A DNA stretch of 5,730 nt from positions 1 through 5,730 of the forward strand of contig JAJZSS010000137.1 in the NCBI GenBank assembly GCA_021849525.1, given 5' to 3'. The position numbers were made by a program, and so were the translations under genes. Positions 1 to 5,401 of this stretch are shown in pieces (the first letter of the stretch is position 1; every line of letters starts with the position of its first letter). Under the pieces are notes generated by a model, which worked only from the letters and a program-made list of their open reading frames with translations, was not told where the DNA came from and searched no databases. This DNA is from Chloroflexota bacterium (lineage in GTDB: Bacteria > Chloroflexota > Anaerolineae > Anaerolineales > UBA4823).

Positions 1-8
1 TAACGTAG

Positions 9-263
9 GTTACACGCTGGTGCTACCTGCGGACCCAGCTGGGTATGGCGCCAATCGGTGCCGCCCAGCCAGCTGGCGGGGGGAATATCATCCAGCGTGC
101 CAGTCGGGATGGAGCTATTGCTTATGGCGGGCAGGCTTTCTTTGTCACCGGTACGCATCCATTCAGCGTGGACAGCCGCCAGTTCGGCCCGGTCAGCCGC
201 CAGGCAGTCATCGGGCGGGTGATCTGGCATATCCCCAAACCCCGTCCTCCTCAACCTTCCTGA
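9..263 (+). pseudogene. C-terminal part of an S26 (type I) signal peptidase-like protein, frame broken
   Basis: The frame that ends at the TGA at 261-263 encodes a segment resembling the last conserved box of type I signal peptidases: FFVTGTHPFSVDSRQFGPVS, followed by an IIGR-type tail (AVIGRV). Family members usually read GDNR-x-x-S-x-DSR-x-x-G-x-V here; the DSR and FGPV parts are intact but GDN has become GTH. The catalytic Ser and Lys boxes would lie upstream and are not present. This frame has a TAG at 6-8, so it cannot continue past the left edge, and the first ATG (45) would give only 72 residues without active-site residues. The next frame over (starting at base 2) is open to the window edge, so a gene entering from the left would need a +1 shift; a run of six G at 78-83 is an obvious place. 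It could be a decayed gene, a sequencing indel or, less likely, a short unrelated ORF. These enzymes cleave signal peptides on the outer face of the membrane. Confidence 0.5.
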
Positions 264-290
264 CTGAAAAACGGCAGCTTCCTTTATAAT
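260..290 (+). promoter_or_regulatory. Candidate promoter for the EamA transporter gene
   Basis: A perfect -10 box TATAAT lies at 285-290. The best -35 partner is CTGACT at 260-265 (4 of 6 to TTGACA), with a long 19-nt spacer and overlapping the stop codon of the upstream fragment. Transcription would start near 297, only a few bases before the ATG at 301. The call rests mainly on the -10 box. Confidence 0.45.
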
Positions 291-300
291 AGGCGTCATT

Positions 301-1281
301 ATGCAGCCTGCTCCTGCGCCGCGCCTCCCGCCTTTCCTGGCCCTTGGATTTGGGATTCTGGCCGTTTCTACGGCAGCCATCTTCATCCGTTTCGCTCAAG
401 CAGAAGCCCCTTCTTTGGTGATCGCCTTCTACCGCCTGGGGCTTGCAGCGTTGATCCTGGCGCCCATCGCCTGGCTGCGCTACCGCCATGAACTGCGCAG
501 CCTGGACCGCAAATCCCTGGCGCTGGCCGGGTTGTCCGGCCTGTTCCTCGCCCTGCACTTTGCCTCCTGGATCACATCGCTGGAGCTGACCACCGTCGCC
601 AGCTCGGTCGTGCTGGTGACGACCACACCCCTTTGGGTGGCGCTGCTTTCCCCAATATTTCTCAAGGAAACGCTGCCGCGGCCGGTCCTGTTCGGGCTGG
701 CCCTGGCGCTCAGCGGCGGGATTGTGATCGGCTTGAGCGACGCCTGCACCTGGCAGGCAGGCCTGGTCTGCCCCTCCTGGCGTGAAATGGTGCAGGGGCA
801 GGCATTTCTGGGCGATCTCCTGGCCCTCTTTGGCGCCTGGATGTCGGCCTCCTATATCATCATCGGTCGCAGCGTGCGCCAGAAACTCTCCCTGGGCGGG
901 TACATTTTTATTGTATATGGGATTGCCGCCCTGGTCCTGCTGGTCCTGGTGCTGGGCAGCCAGCAGCCCCTCAGCGGCTACTCTCCCGCGACCTATGGCT
1001 GGTTCTTAATGCTGGCGCTTGTCCCCCAGCTTTTTGGGCATACCATTTTCAACTGGGCCCTGCGCTATATCTCGGCGGCTTATGTGGCAGTCACTTTGCT
1101 CGGTGAGCCGGTCGGCTCGACCATCCTGGCGTACTTTCTATTGCGCGAAAGCCCAACCTGGATAAAAATTTTTGGTGCTATACTTATTCTGAGCGGGATT
1201 ATCGTCGCTTCGCGCGGTGAGTCTCGCCGTCCAGATTCAGTATTGCCTGAAAATCAGCCGGCAGGCAATGCGATCCGCTGA
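301..1281 (+). CDS. EamA-family (DMT superfamily) transporter
   Basis: A 326-residue integral membrane protein of the drug/metabolite transporter superfamily, built from two tandem EamA repeats of about five helices each, the usual length and layout. The first repeat (about residues 12-145) carries the family pattern around 81-122, LHFASWITSLELTTVASSVV then a TTTPLWVALLSPIFLKE stretch. The second (about 168-304) ends with the typical LLGEPVGSTILAYFLLRE at 266-283 and a last helix at 288-304. Between the repeats sits a loop (about 147-167) with two cysteines, C149 and C157. Such proteins export or import small metabolites such as amino acids; the substrate cannot be read from the sequence. The ATG at 301 is preferred because it begins right before the first helix and follows a TATAAT box; AGG at 291-293 is the only SD-like element and may lie outside the transcript. 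The C-terminal tail from about 305 is polar. ftsK follows after 33 nt in the same reading frame. Confidence 0.93.
   Translation: MQPAPAPRLPPFLALGFGILAVSTAAIFIRFAQAEAPSLVIAFYRLGLAALILAPIAWLRYRHELRSLDRKSLALAGLSGLFLALHFASWITSLELTTVASSVVLVTTTPLWVALLSPIFLKETLPRPVLFGLALALSGGIVIGLSDACTWQAGLVCPSWREMVQGQAFLGDLLALFGAWMSASYIIIGRSVRQKLSLGGYIFIVYGIAALVLLVLVLGSQQPLSGYSPATYGWFLMLALVPQLFGHTIFNWALRYISAAYVAVTLLGEPVGSTILAYFLLRESPTWIKIFGAILILSGIIVASRGESRRPDSVLPENQPAGNAIR
1242..1269 (+). repeat. 8-bp perfect inverted repeat at the 3' end of the EamA gene
   Basis: ATTGCCTG (1242-1249) and its exact complement CAGGCAAT (1262-1269) are separated by 12 nt and overlap the last codons of the transporter. The RNA could form a stem-loop, but no T-run follows directly, so it is not a standard intrinsic terminator. 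It may protect the 3' end of the message or attenuate read-through into ftsK; chance cannot be excluded. Confidence 0.35.
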
Positions 1282-1299
1282 TGTATACCGGCCATTCTC

Positions 1300-1305
1300 T
1301 TTAAT
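1300..1305 (+). promoter_or_regulatory. Possible -10 box upstream of ftsK
   Basis: TTTAAT (5 of 6 to TATAAT) lies 9 nt before the ftsK ATG in an AT-rich patch inside GC-rich DNA. The best -35 match is CTGATG at 1278-1283, which is poor (3 of 6). If used, transcription would start at about 1312 and give a nearly leaderless message, matching the lack of an SD. Alternatively ftsK is read from the upstream promoter. Confidence 0.25.
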
Positions 1306-1314
1306 TATTGCCGC

Positions 1315-3648
1315 ATGCCTGGGAATCAAGCCCTGCCCCCGTCCTCCTCCGTAAAAAAGGCCTCCGCCGGTCCACCGCGCAAAGGTTCTGCACCGTCCCC
1401 TGCCTCACGGGGCAAGCCTTCGATTCCTGCCCCACAGCCGCCCGAATCACCGGCTGTCGACCGCACAGTGCGTTTGCTGGCTCAATTCGAGCGCTTCGCC
1501 CGTGATTTTTGGGGCGTCGTCATTCTGGCGCTGGCGGTGATGACTTTTCTCCAGCTCCTGTCCCCCAACCTGCCCGGCGGGGTCTTACTCTCCTGGTGGG
1601 TAGGGCAGCTGCGCCATTTCTTCGGCTGGGGCAGCCTGTGGGTGGTGCTGGCCCTGGGGTACCTGGGTTTGTGGCTGCTGAAACGGAAAGAATCGCTCCT
1701 GCCAAAACGCATTCCACTGCTGCAGGTGCTGCTGCTGGAGATTGGCGCGTTTGCCACCCTGGCATTGCTGGCGGTGTTTAACGGTAATGATCTGCTGGCA
1801 GCCAGTGAGGGCGAAGCGGGCGGCATCGTTGGCTGGGGTCTGTCCGAGCTGCTGCGCGTGTTCATGGCGCCGTTCGGCCTGGGTGGCTCCTTGTGGCGGG
1901 CATTGATTTTGATCTTTATCGCCCTTCCCTGCCTGTTCATCGGCCTGGGGTTGGCGCAGCGCCTGCTGACCTGGGCCAACCGCTCAACTGCTACCCTCCT
2001 GGTGATACCAGAGGAGCTGAAAGGCGGCCCGATGATCAGTGAAGCACCGCTTGCCGGCAAGGCTGTGGTTGAGCTGGGAGGCAAACTCCCGCCCAGGCGG
2101 GTCCAGCTGCCCCCCGAATTTCGCAAAAAGCTGGCCATCCCCACGCCCGAAGACGAGCGCCCGCTGGAGCCGCTGGCCCGTGACGAACGCCTGCCGCCGG
2201 TCACTTTGCTGATCCCCGAGCAGGCCAGCCGCCCCGATGAACGTAACATCAATTTGACCGCCGGGCTGATTGAAAAGACCCTGGCCGAATTTGGCATCCC
2301 GGCCAAGGTAGTCAGCTTCCGCCAGGGTCCCACCGTCACCCAGTTCGCAGTGGAGCCGGGATTTGTGGAGAAAGGTCAGAACGGAGAAGGCGAGGCGCGC
2401 CAGAAAGTACGCGTGGCCCAGATTGCCGGTTTGAGCCGCGATCTGGCCCTGGCCCTTTCCGCCGAGCGCCTGCGCATCGAAGCCCCGGTTCCCGGGCGGC
2501 CGTATGTGGGCATCGAAGTCCCCAATTCGCGCTCCAGCTTTGTGCGCCTGCGCCAGCTGCTCGAATCGGAGGCCATGGCCAGAGTCAATTCACCCCTGGC
2601 CATTGCCCTGGGGCGAGATGTTTCCGGCGGTCCGGTGGTCGGTGATCTGAGTAGAATGCCCCACCTGTTAATCGCCGGCACGACCGGCTCCGGAAAATCG
2701 GTGTGCATCGCGGCCATCACTGCCTGCCTGGTGATGAACAACACCCCCGAGGACCTGCGCCTGGTGATGGTGGATCCCAAAATGGTCGAGCTGGTACGCT
2801 TCAACGGTCTGCCTCACCTGTACGGCAAAGTGGAAACCGAGCTGGAGCGGATCCTGGGCGTGCTGCGCTGGACGGTGGCAGAAATGGACCGGCGCTACAA
2901 GCTGCTGGAGATCACCCGCTCGCGCAATTTGGAGACGTACAACCGCAAAGCTCGCCGCCGGAAAGGGGAAGAGCCCCTGCCGCGCATCGTATTGATGATC
3001 GACGAGCTGGCCGACCTGATGATGTCGGCGCCCGACCAGACCGAACACAACCTGGTCCGCCTGGCGCAGATGGCACGCGCCACCGGCATCCACCTGGTGG
3101 TTGCCACCCAGCGCCCCAGCACCGATGTTGTCACCGGCCTGATCAAAGCCAATTTCCCGGCCCGCATTTCCTTCGCCGTGGCTTCGGGCGTGGATTCGCG
3201 GGTAATCCTGGATACCCAGGGCGCCGAATCCCTGCTGGGACGGGGCGATATGCTCTTCCTGGCGCCGGAATCCTCCAGCCCCATCCGCGCCCAGGGAGTG
3301 TGGGTGACCGACCCGGAGATCGAGAAAATTATCAACTTCTGGCAAAAATCTACCCCGGCGGCGGAGGCGATCGAAACCCCGCCCTGGGACGAAATGCTCC
3401 AGCAGGAGAGCATGCTGGCAGACCGGGATGACCTGCTCGATCAGGCGATCAAGATCATCAAGAAGACCCGCCGCGCCAGCGCCTCCCTTTTGCAGCGCCG
3501 CCTGCATATCGGCTACCCGCGGGCTGCCCGCCTGGTCGATGAGCTGGCCGAGCTGGGATATATTGGTCCGGCCCAGCCTGGAGGGCGCGACCGCGAAGTC
3601 CTGATCTCAGACGATGCGCCCGATCTGCAGTCCGAGGACAGTGACTGA
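1315..3648 (+). CDS. ftsK: DNA translocase FtsK/SpoIIIE
   Basis: A 777-residue septal DNA pump that drives chromosome ends through the closing division septum by ATP hydrolysis. A basic, Pro/Ser-rich N-terminus (1-60) precedes about four membrane helices (roughly 66-82, 105-122, 136-154, 195-214). A short linker leads to the motor: alpha domain about 308-400, then the RecA-like beta domain with Walker A GTTGSGKS (455-462), Walker B IVLMIDELADL (558-568, D563/E564) and the VVATQRPSTDVVTG segment (595-608). The C-terminal gamma domain (about 703-765) is the winged helix that reads chromosome polarity. The short linker makes it SpoIIIE-sized rather than like the long E. coli protein. The alpha domain carries a charged insertion at about 349-366, and the gamma recognition helix has Pro735 where E. 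coli has Asn. The ATG at 1315 is the only ATG, GTG or TTG between the preceding in-frame TGA (1279-1281) and the protein body; no SD precedes it. Domain order and motifs leave little doubt about identity. Confidence 0.97.
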   Translation: MPGNQALPPSSSVKKASAGPPRKGSAPSPASRGKPSIPAPQPPESPAVDRTVRLLAQFERFARDFWGVVILALAVMTFLQLLSPNLPGGVLLSWWVGQLRHFFGWGSLWVVLALGYLGLWLLKRKESLLPKRIPLLQVLLLEIGAFATLALLAVFNGNDLLAASEGEAGGIVGWGLSELLRVFMAPFGLGGSLWRALILIFIALPCLFIGLGLAQRLLTWANRSTATLLVIPEELKGGPMISEAPLAGKAVVELGGKLPPRRVQLPPEFRKKLAIPTPEDERPLEPLARDERLPPVTLLIPEQASRPDERNINLTAGLIEKTLAEFGIPAKVVSFRQGPTVTQFAVEPGFVEKGQNGEGEARQKVRVAQIAGLSRDLALALSAERLRIEAPVPGRPYVGIEVPNSRSSFVRLRQLLESEAMARVNSPLAIALGRDVSGGPVVGDLSRMPHLLIAGTTGSGKSVCIAAITACLVMNNTPEDLRLVMVDPKMVELVRFNGLPHLYGKVETELERILGVLRWTVAEMDRRYKLLEITRSRNLETYNRKARRRKGEEPLPRIVLMIDELADLMMSAPDQTEHNLVRLAQMARATGIHLVVATQRPSTDVVTGLIKANFPARISFAVASGVDSRVILDTQGAESLLGRGDMLFLAPESSSPIRAQGVWVTDPEIEKIINFWQKSTPAAEAIETPPWDEMLQQESMLADRDDLLDQAIKIIKKTRRASASLLQRRLHIGYPRAARLVDELAELGYIGPAQPGGRDREVLISDDAPDLQSEDSD

Positions 3649-3667
3649 GCCGGCGCGCTGCAGGAAC

Positions 3668-3696
3668 TTGACAGCGCTGCCTGCATGGGATAGCAT
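3668..3696 (+). promoter_or_regulatory. Sigma-70-type promoter for the phosphatidyltransferase-lgt unit
   Basis: A perfect -35 TTGACA (3668-3673) is followed after exactly 17 nt by TAGCAT (3691-3696, 4 of 6 to TATAAT). It lies in the 99-nt gap between ftsK and the phosphatidyltransferase gene. The predicted start is near 3703, giving a leader of about 45 nt to the TTG at 3748 or 75 nt to the ATG at 3778. The -35 box is bracketed by TGCAGG (3659-3664) and CCTGCA (3680-3685), a possible operator. Confidence 0.6.
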
Positions 3697-3747
3697 TGCA
3701 TATTCTTAACCACCAATCTAAAAGAAACTGAAAGGCAACGCCCGCCT

Positions 3748-4377
3748 TTGGAAAAAGCCGAACCTCGACCTCAACCCATGACCTTAACCGATTTCATGCG
3801 CCAGCGTTTCAAGGGCGTGACCGACTCCGTCGGGGGATTTTTAAACAGCATGGGCTTGATGCCCAATACGATCACCCTGCTGGGCCTGCTCGGGAATACC
3901 ATCGGGGCGTACCTGATCGCCCGCGGTGAAATGACCTGGGGCGGGATCCTGATCTTGCTCATGGGGCCGGTGGATGCCCTGGACGGCACCATGGCCCGCC
4001 TGCGCGGCATGGCCAGCGAATTTGGGGCGTTTGTCGATTCGGTCACCGACCGCTACTCCGAGTTGGTGATCTACGGCGGGATGCTGTACTATTTTGCTCA
4101 CCAGGGGAATGTCCTGGCGGGGATCCTGACGTTTGTGGCGGCTTCCGGCTCGGTGCTGGTCTCGTATGTGCGTGCCCGCGGCCAATCCCTGGGAGCAGAT
4201 ACCAAGGTGGGCATCCTGACCCGCATGGAGCGCTACCTGGTGCTGGCCCCGGCGCTCGTTTTTCAGCAGCCGGTATGGGGGCTGTGGATTATCGCTATCC
4301 TGGCAAATGTCACTGCCATTCAGCGCATCATCGATGTCCGCCGCCAGCTGACCGGACGACCGTCCCGCAACCACTGA
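3748..4377 (+). CDS. CDP-alcohol phosphatidyltransferase family protein
   Basis: A 209-residue membrane enzyme that joins the phosphatidyl group of a CDP-linked lipid to a small alcohol, releasing CMP. The signature D-x2-DG-x2-AR-x8-G-x3-D-x3-D is complete: D76, D79, G80, A83, R84, G93, D97 and D101, the metal-binding aspartates of the active site. About six hydrophobic segments surround it, the usual fold. The segment SYVRARGQSLGADTKVG (139-155), followed by a T-R-M-E-R stretch, resembles phosphatidylinositol-phosphate and archaetidylinositol-phosphate synthases more than PgsA or phosphatidylserine synthase, so inositol phosphate is a candidate acceptor, but this is not proven. Start is uncertain. 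TTG at 3748 has an SD-like AAAGG at 3731-3735, 12 nt upstream; ATG at 3778 (residue 11, MTLTDFMRQRF) fits the family N-terminus well but has no SD. It has its own upstream promoter and is 41 nt from lgt, with which it is probably co-transcribed. Confidence 0.92.
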   Translation: MEKAEPRPQPMTLTDFMRQRFKGVTDSVGGFLNSMGLMPNTITLLGLLGNTIGAYLIARGEMTWGGILILLMGPVDALDGTMARLRGMASEFGAFVDSVTDRYSELVIYGGMLYYFAHQGNVLAGILTFVAASGSVLVSYVRARGQSLGADTKVGILTRMERYLVLAPALVFQQPVWGLWIIAILANVTAIQRIIDVRRQLTGRPSRNH

Positions 4378-4409
4378 ACCGATTTTTATTGATCTTACAG
4401 ACAGACAAG

Positions 4410-4414
4410 TGAGG
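4410..4414 (+). promoter_or_regulatory. Ribosome binding site of lgt
   Basis: TGAGG ends 4 nt before the ATG at 4419, within AAGTGAGG. It is the clearest Shine-Dalgarno in the window and fixes the lgt start. The other genes have weak or no SD. Confidence 0.6.
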
Positions 4415-4418
4415 CAAA

Positions 4419-5225
4419 ATGCCCGGAATCAAGATAGGCGACTTTACATTATTTACCTGGTATGGCTTGATCATCATGAGCGGTGCCGTGCTTGCCGCTT
4501 ATATGGCCAGCCGCGAAGCCAAACGCCGCGGGTACGATCCCGAAATTGTGTGGGATGCCCTGATCTGGGTGCTGATTGCCGGCATCATCGGGGCGCGCAT
4601 CTGGCATATTTTCACGCCTTCGCCCTCCCTGCAGGCTCAGGGGATCACCACCGAGTATTATCTCACCCACCCGCTGGATGCCATCTGGACGCGCAATGGC
4701 GGCCTGGGTATCCCTGGCGCGGTGATTGGCGGGGTGATAGCCCTGTACTTTTTCACCCGCAAGCGCGGTTTCAGCTTCTGGGTCTGGGCGGATATCGCCG
4801 CGCCCGCAGTGGCCCTGGGCCAGGCGATTGGGCGGTGGGGCAATTTCGTCAACCAGGAGCTGTACGGCGCACCGACCAGCCTGCCCTGGGCTGTCCATAT
4901 CGACCCGCCGTATCGCCTGCCAGGTTTCGAGAATTTTGAGACGTTTCACCCCCTTTTCCTGTATGAATCCATCTGGAACTTCGCCAGTTTCCTGTTCCTC
5001 ACCTGGCTGGGCAGGCGCTACCCTGAAAAGCTCAAACCTGGCGACCTGTTCCTGATCTACCTGGTCCTGTATCCCGTCGCCCGTTTTGCCCTCGAATTTA
5101 TCCGCCTGGATTCGGCCCAAATCGCCGGGCTGAACGCCAACCAGACGGTCATGGCTGTGGTAGCGGTTCTGGCGCTGCTGGCTCTTTTCCTGCGCCACCG
5201 TAAGCCCGCTTCCGCTGCCGCCTGA
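4419..5225 (+). CDS. lgt: Prolipoprotein diacylglyceryl transferase
   Basis: A 268-residue polytopic membrane enzyme that moves diacylglycerol from phosphatidylglycerol to the lipobox cysteine of prolipoproteins, the first step of lipoprotein maturation. The Lgt signature is clear: GRWGNFVNQELYG at 138-150, with R139, N142, N145, E147 and G150 in the places of essential E. coli residues. HPLFLYES (177-184) and RFALEFIR (222-229) match the other conserved blocks. About seven hydrophobic segments span the protein, and length is normal. One oddity: GGLGIPGAVIGG (94-105) aligns with the E. coli GGMSFHGGLIG block, placing Pro99 where E. coli has His103. Some other phyla also lack that histidine, so the protein is probably active. 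The ATG is fixed by TGAGG at 4410-4414. It follows the phosphatidyltransferase by 41 nt, and a large palindrome begins 9 nt after its stop. Its phosphatidylglycerol donor links it to the phospholipid synthesis gene upstream. Confidence 0.96.
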   Translation: MPGIKIGDFTLFTWYGLIIMSGAVLAAYMASREAKRRGYDPEIVWDALIWVLIAGIIGARIWHIFTPSPSLQAQGITTEYYLTHPLDAIWTRNGGLGIPGAVIGGVIALYFFTRKRGFSFWVWADIAAPAVALGQAIGRWGNFVNQELYGAPTSLPWAVHIDPPYRLPGFENFETFHPLFLYESIWNFASFLFLTWLGRRYPEKLKPGDLFLIYLVLYPVARFALEFIRLDSAQIAGLNANQTVMAVVAVLALLALFLRHRKPASAAA

Positions 5226-5233
5226 GGTAGAAA

Positions 5234-5267
5234 ATCAGGTCCAGGCCGTCGACGGCCTGGACCTGAT
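5234..5267. terminator. Perfect 34-bp palindrome after lgt, probable terminator or RNA 3'-end hairpin
   Basis: Two 17-nt arms with no loop and no mismatch meet between 5250 and 5251; the left arm is ATCAGGTCCAGGCCGTC and the centre is GTCGAC. In RNA the central bases would open into a small loop on a stem of about 15 bp. It starts 9 nt after the lgt stop. Position suggests transcription termination or 3'-end protection, but there is no T-run on either side (AAAA precedes it, ACACC follows), so it departs from a classical intrinsic terminator. Confidence 0.6.
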
Positions 5268-5270
5268 ACA

Positions 5271-5290
5271 CCTGATCTTCAGGCGCGCCT
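5271..5290. repeat. Small hairpin and palindrome following the large palindrome
   Basis: CCTGA-TCT-TCAGG (5271-5283) is a 5-bp stem with a 3-nt loop, and AGGCGCGCCT (5281-5290) is a 10-bp palindrome overlapping it. The heptamer ACCTGAT from the end of the large palindrome (5261-5267) recurs at 5270-5276. Together they form a cluster of alternative RNA folds; function is unknown. Confidence 0.35.
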
Positions 5291-5305
5291 TACCGAACTG
5301 TAATC

Positions 5306-5332
5306 TTGACCTGAAATCCCTGCGAGTACAAT
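5306..5332 (+). promoter_or_regulatory. Candidate promoter for the ABC transporter gene
   Basis: TTGACC (5306-5311, 5 of 6) and TACAAT (5327-5332, 5 of 6 to TATAAT) are 15 nt apart, shorter than the ideal 17. CAATAT (5329-5334) gives a 17-nt spacer but matches less well. Predicted start is near 5339, with a leader of about 60 nt. It sits between the lgt palindrome and the next gene, as expected for a new transcription unit. Confidence 0.5.
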
Positions 5333-5342
5333 ATCTGGAACG

Positions 5343-5370
5343 TGCCGCGTTCAGCCAGGCTGGCGCGGCA
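5343..5370 (+). other. Stem-loop in the predicted leader of the ABC transporter gene
   Basis: TGCCGCG (5343-5349) pairs with CGCGGCA (5364-5370). Inside, CAGC (5352-5355) pairs with GCTG (5359-5362) around a 3-nt loop, separated by a small TT/G internal loop. It would lie at the very 5' end of the transcript from the candidate promoter at 5306-5332. It may stabilise the message or regulate it; no T-run follows, so it is not a clear terminator. Confidence 0.4.
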
Positions 5371-5401
5371 TTGCTAAATCTATATTCAAGAATGGCTGGG
5401 A

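Noticed and set aside
1482..2339. 285-codon open frame on the minus strand opposite ftsK
   Set aside because: Ser/Arg/Pro-rich translation with no recognisable domain, fully opposite a certain gene; a by-product of GC-rich codon use.
2668..3507. 279-codon open frame on the minus strand opposite the FtsK motor
   Set aside because: Translation is rich in H, Q, G, and R with no motifs and lies across the Walker motifs of ftsK; shadow frame.
3649..3666. GC-rich stretch after ftsK as an intrinsic terminator
   Set aside because: No stem followed by a T-run; the nearby inverted repeat has a 6-bp stem and a 15-nt loop and overlaps a promoter instead.
4398..4406. Short CAGACAGACA-type tandem repeat between the phosphatidyltransferase gene and lgt
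   Set aside because: Barely two copies of a 4-nt unit, within chance expectation.
4409..4939. 176-codon plus-strand frame beginning at a GTG just before lgt
   Set aside because: Overlaps lgt in another frame, translation is low-complexity and the SD is better placed for the lgt ATG.
4449..5198. 249-codon open frame on the minus strand opposite lgt
   Set aside because: Covers nearly all of lgt with no domain-like pattern; shadow frame.
5234..5267. Large palindrome as an end of an insertion sequence
   Set aside because: No transposase, target-site duplication or partner repeat is visible in the window.
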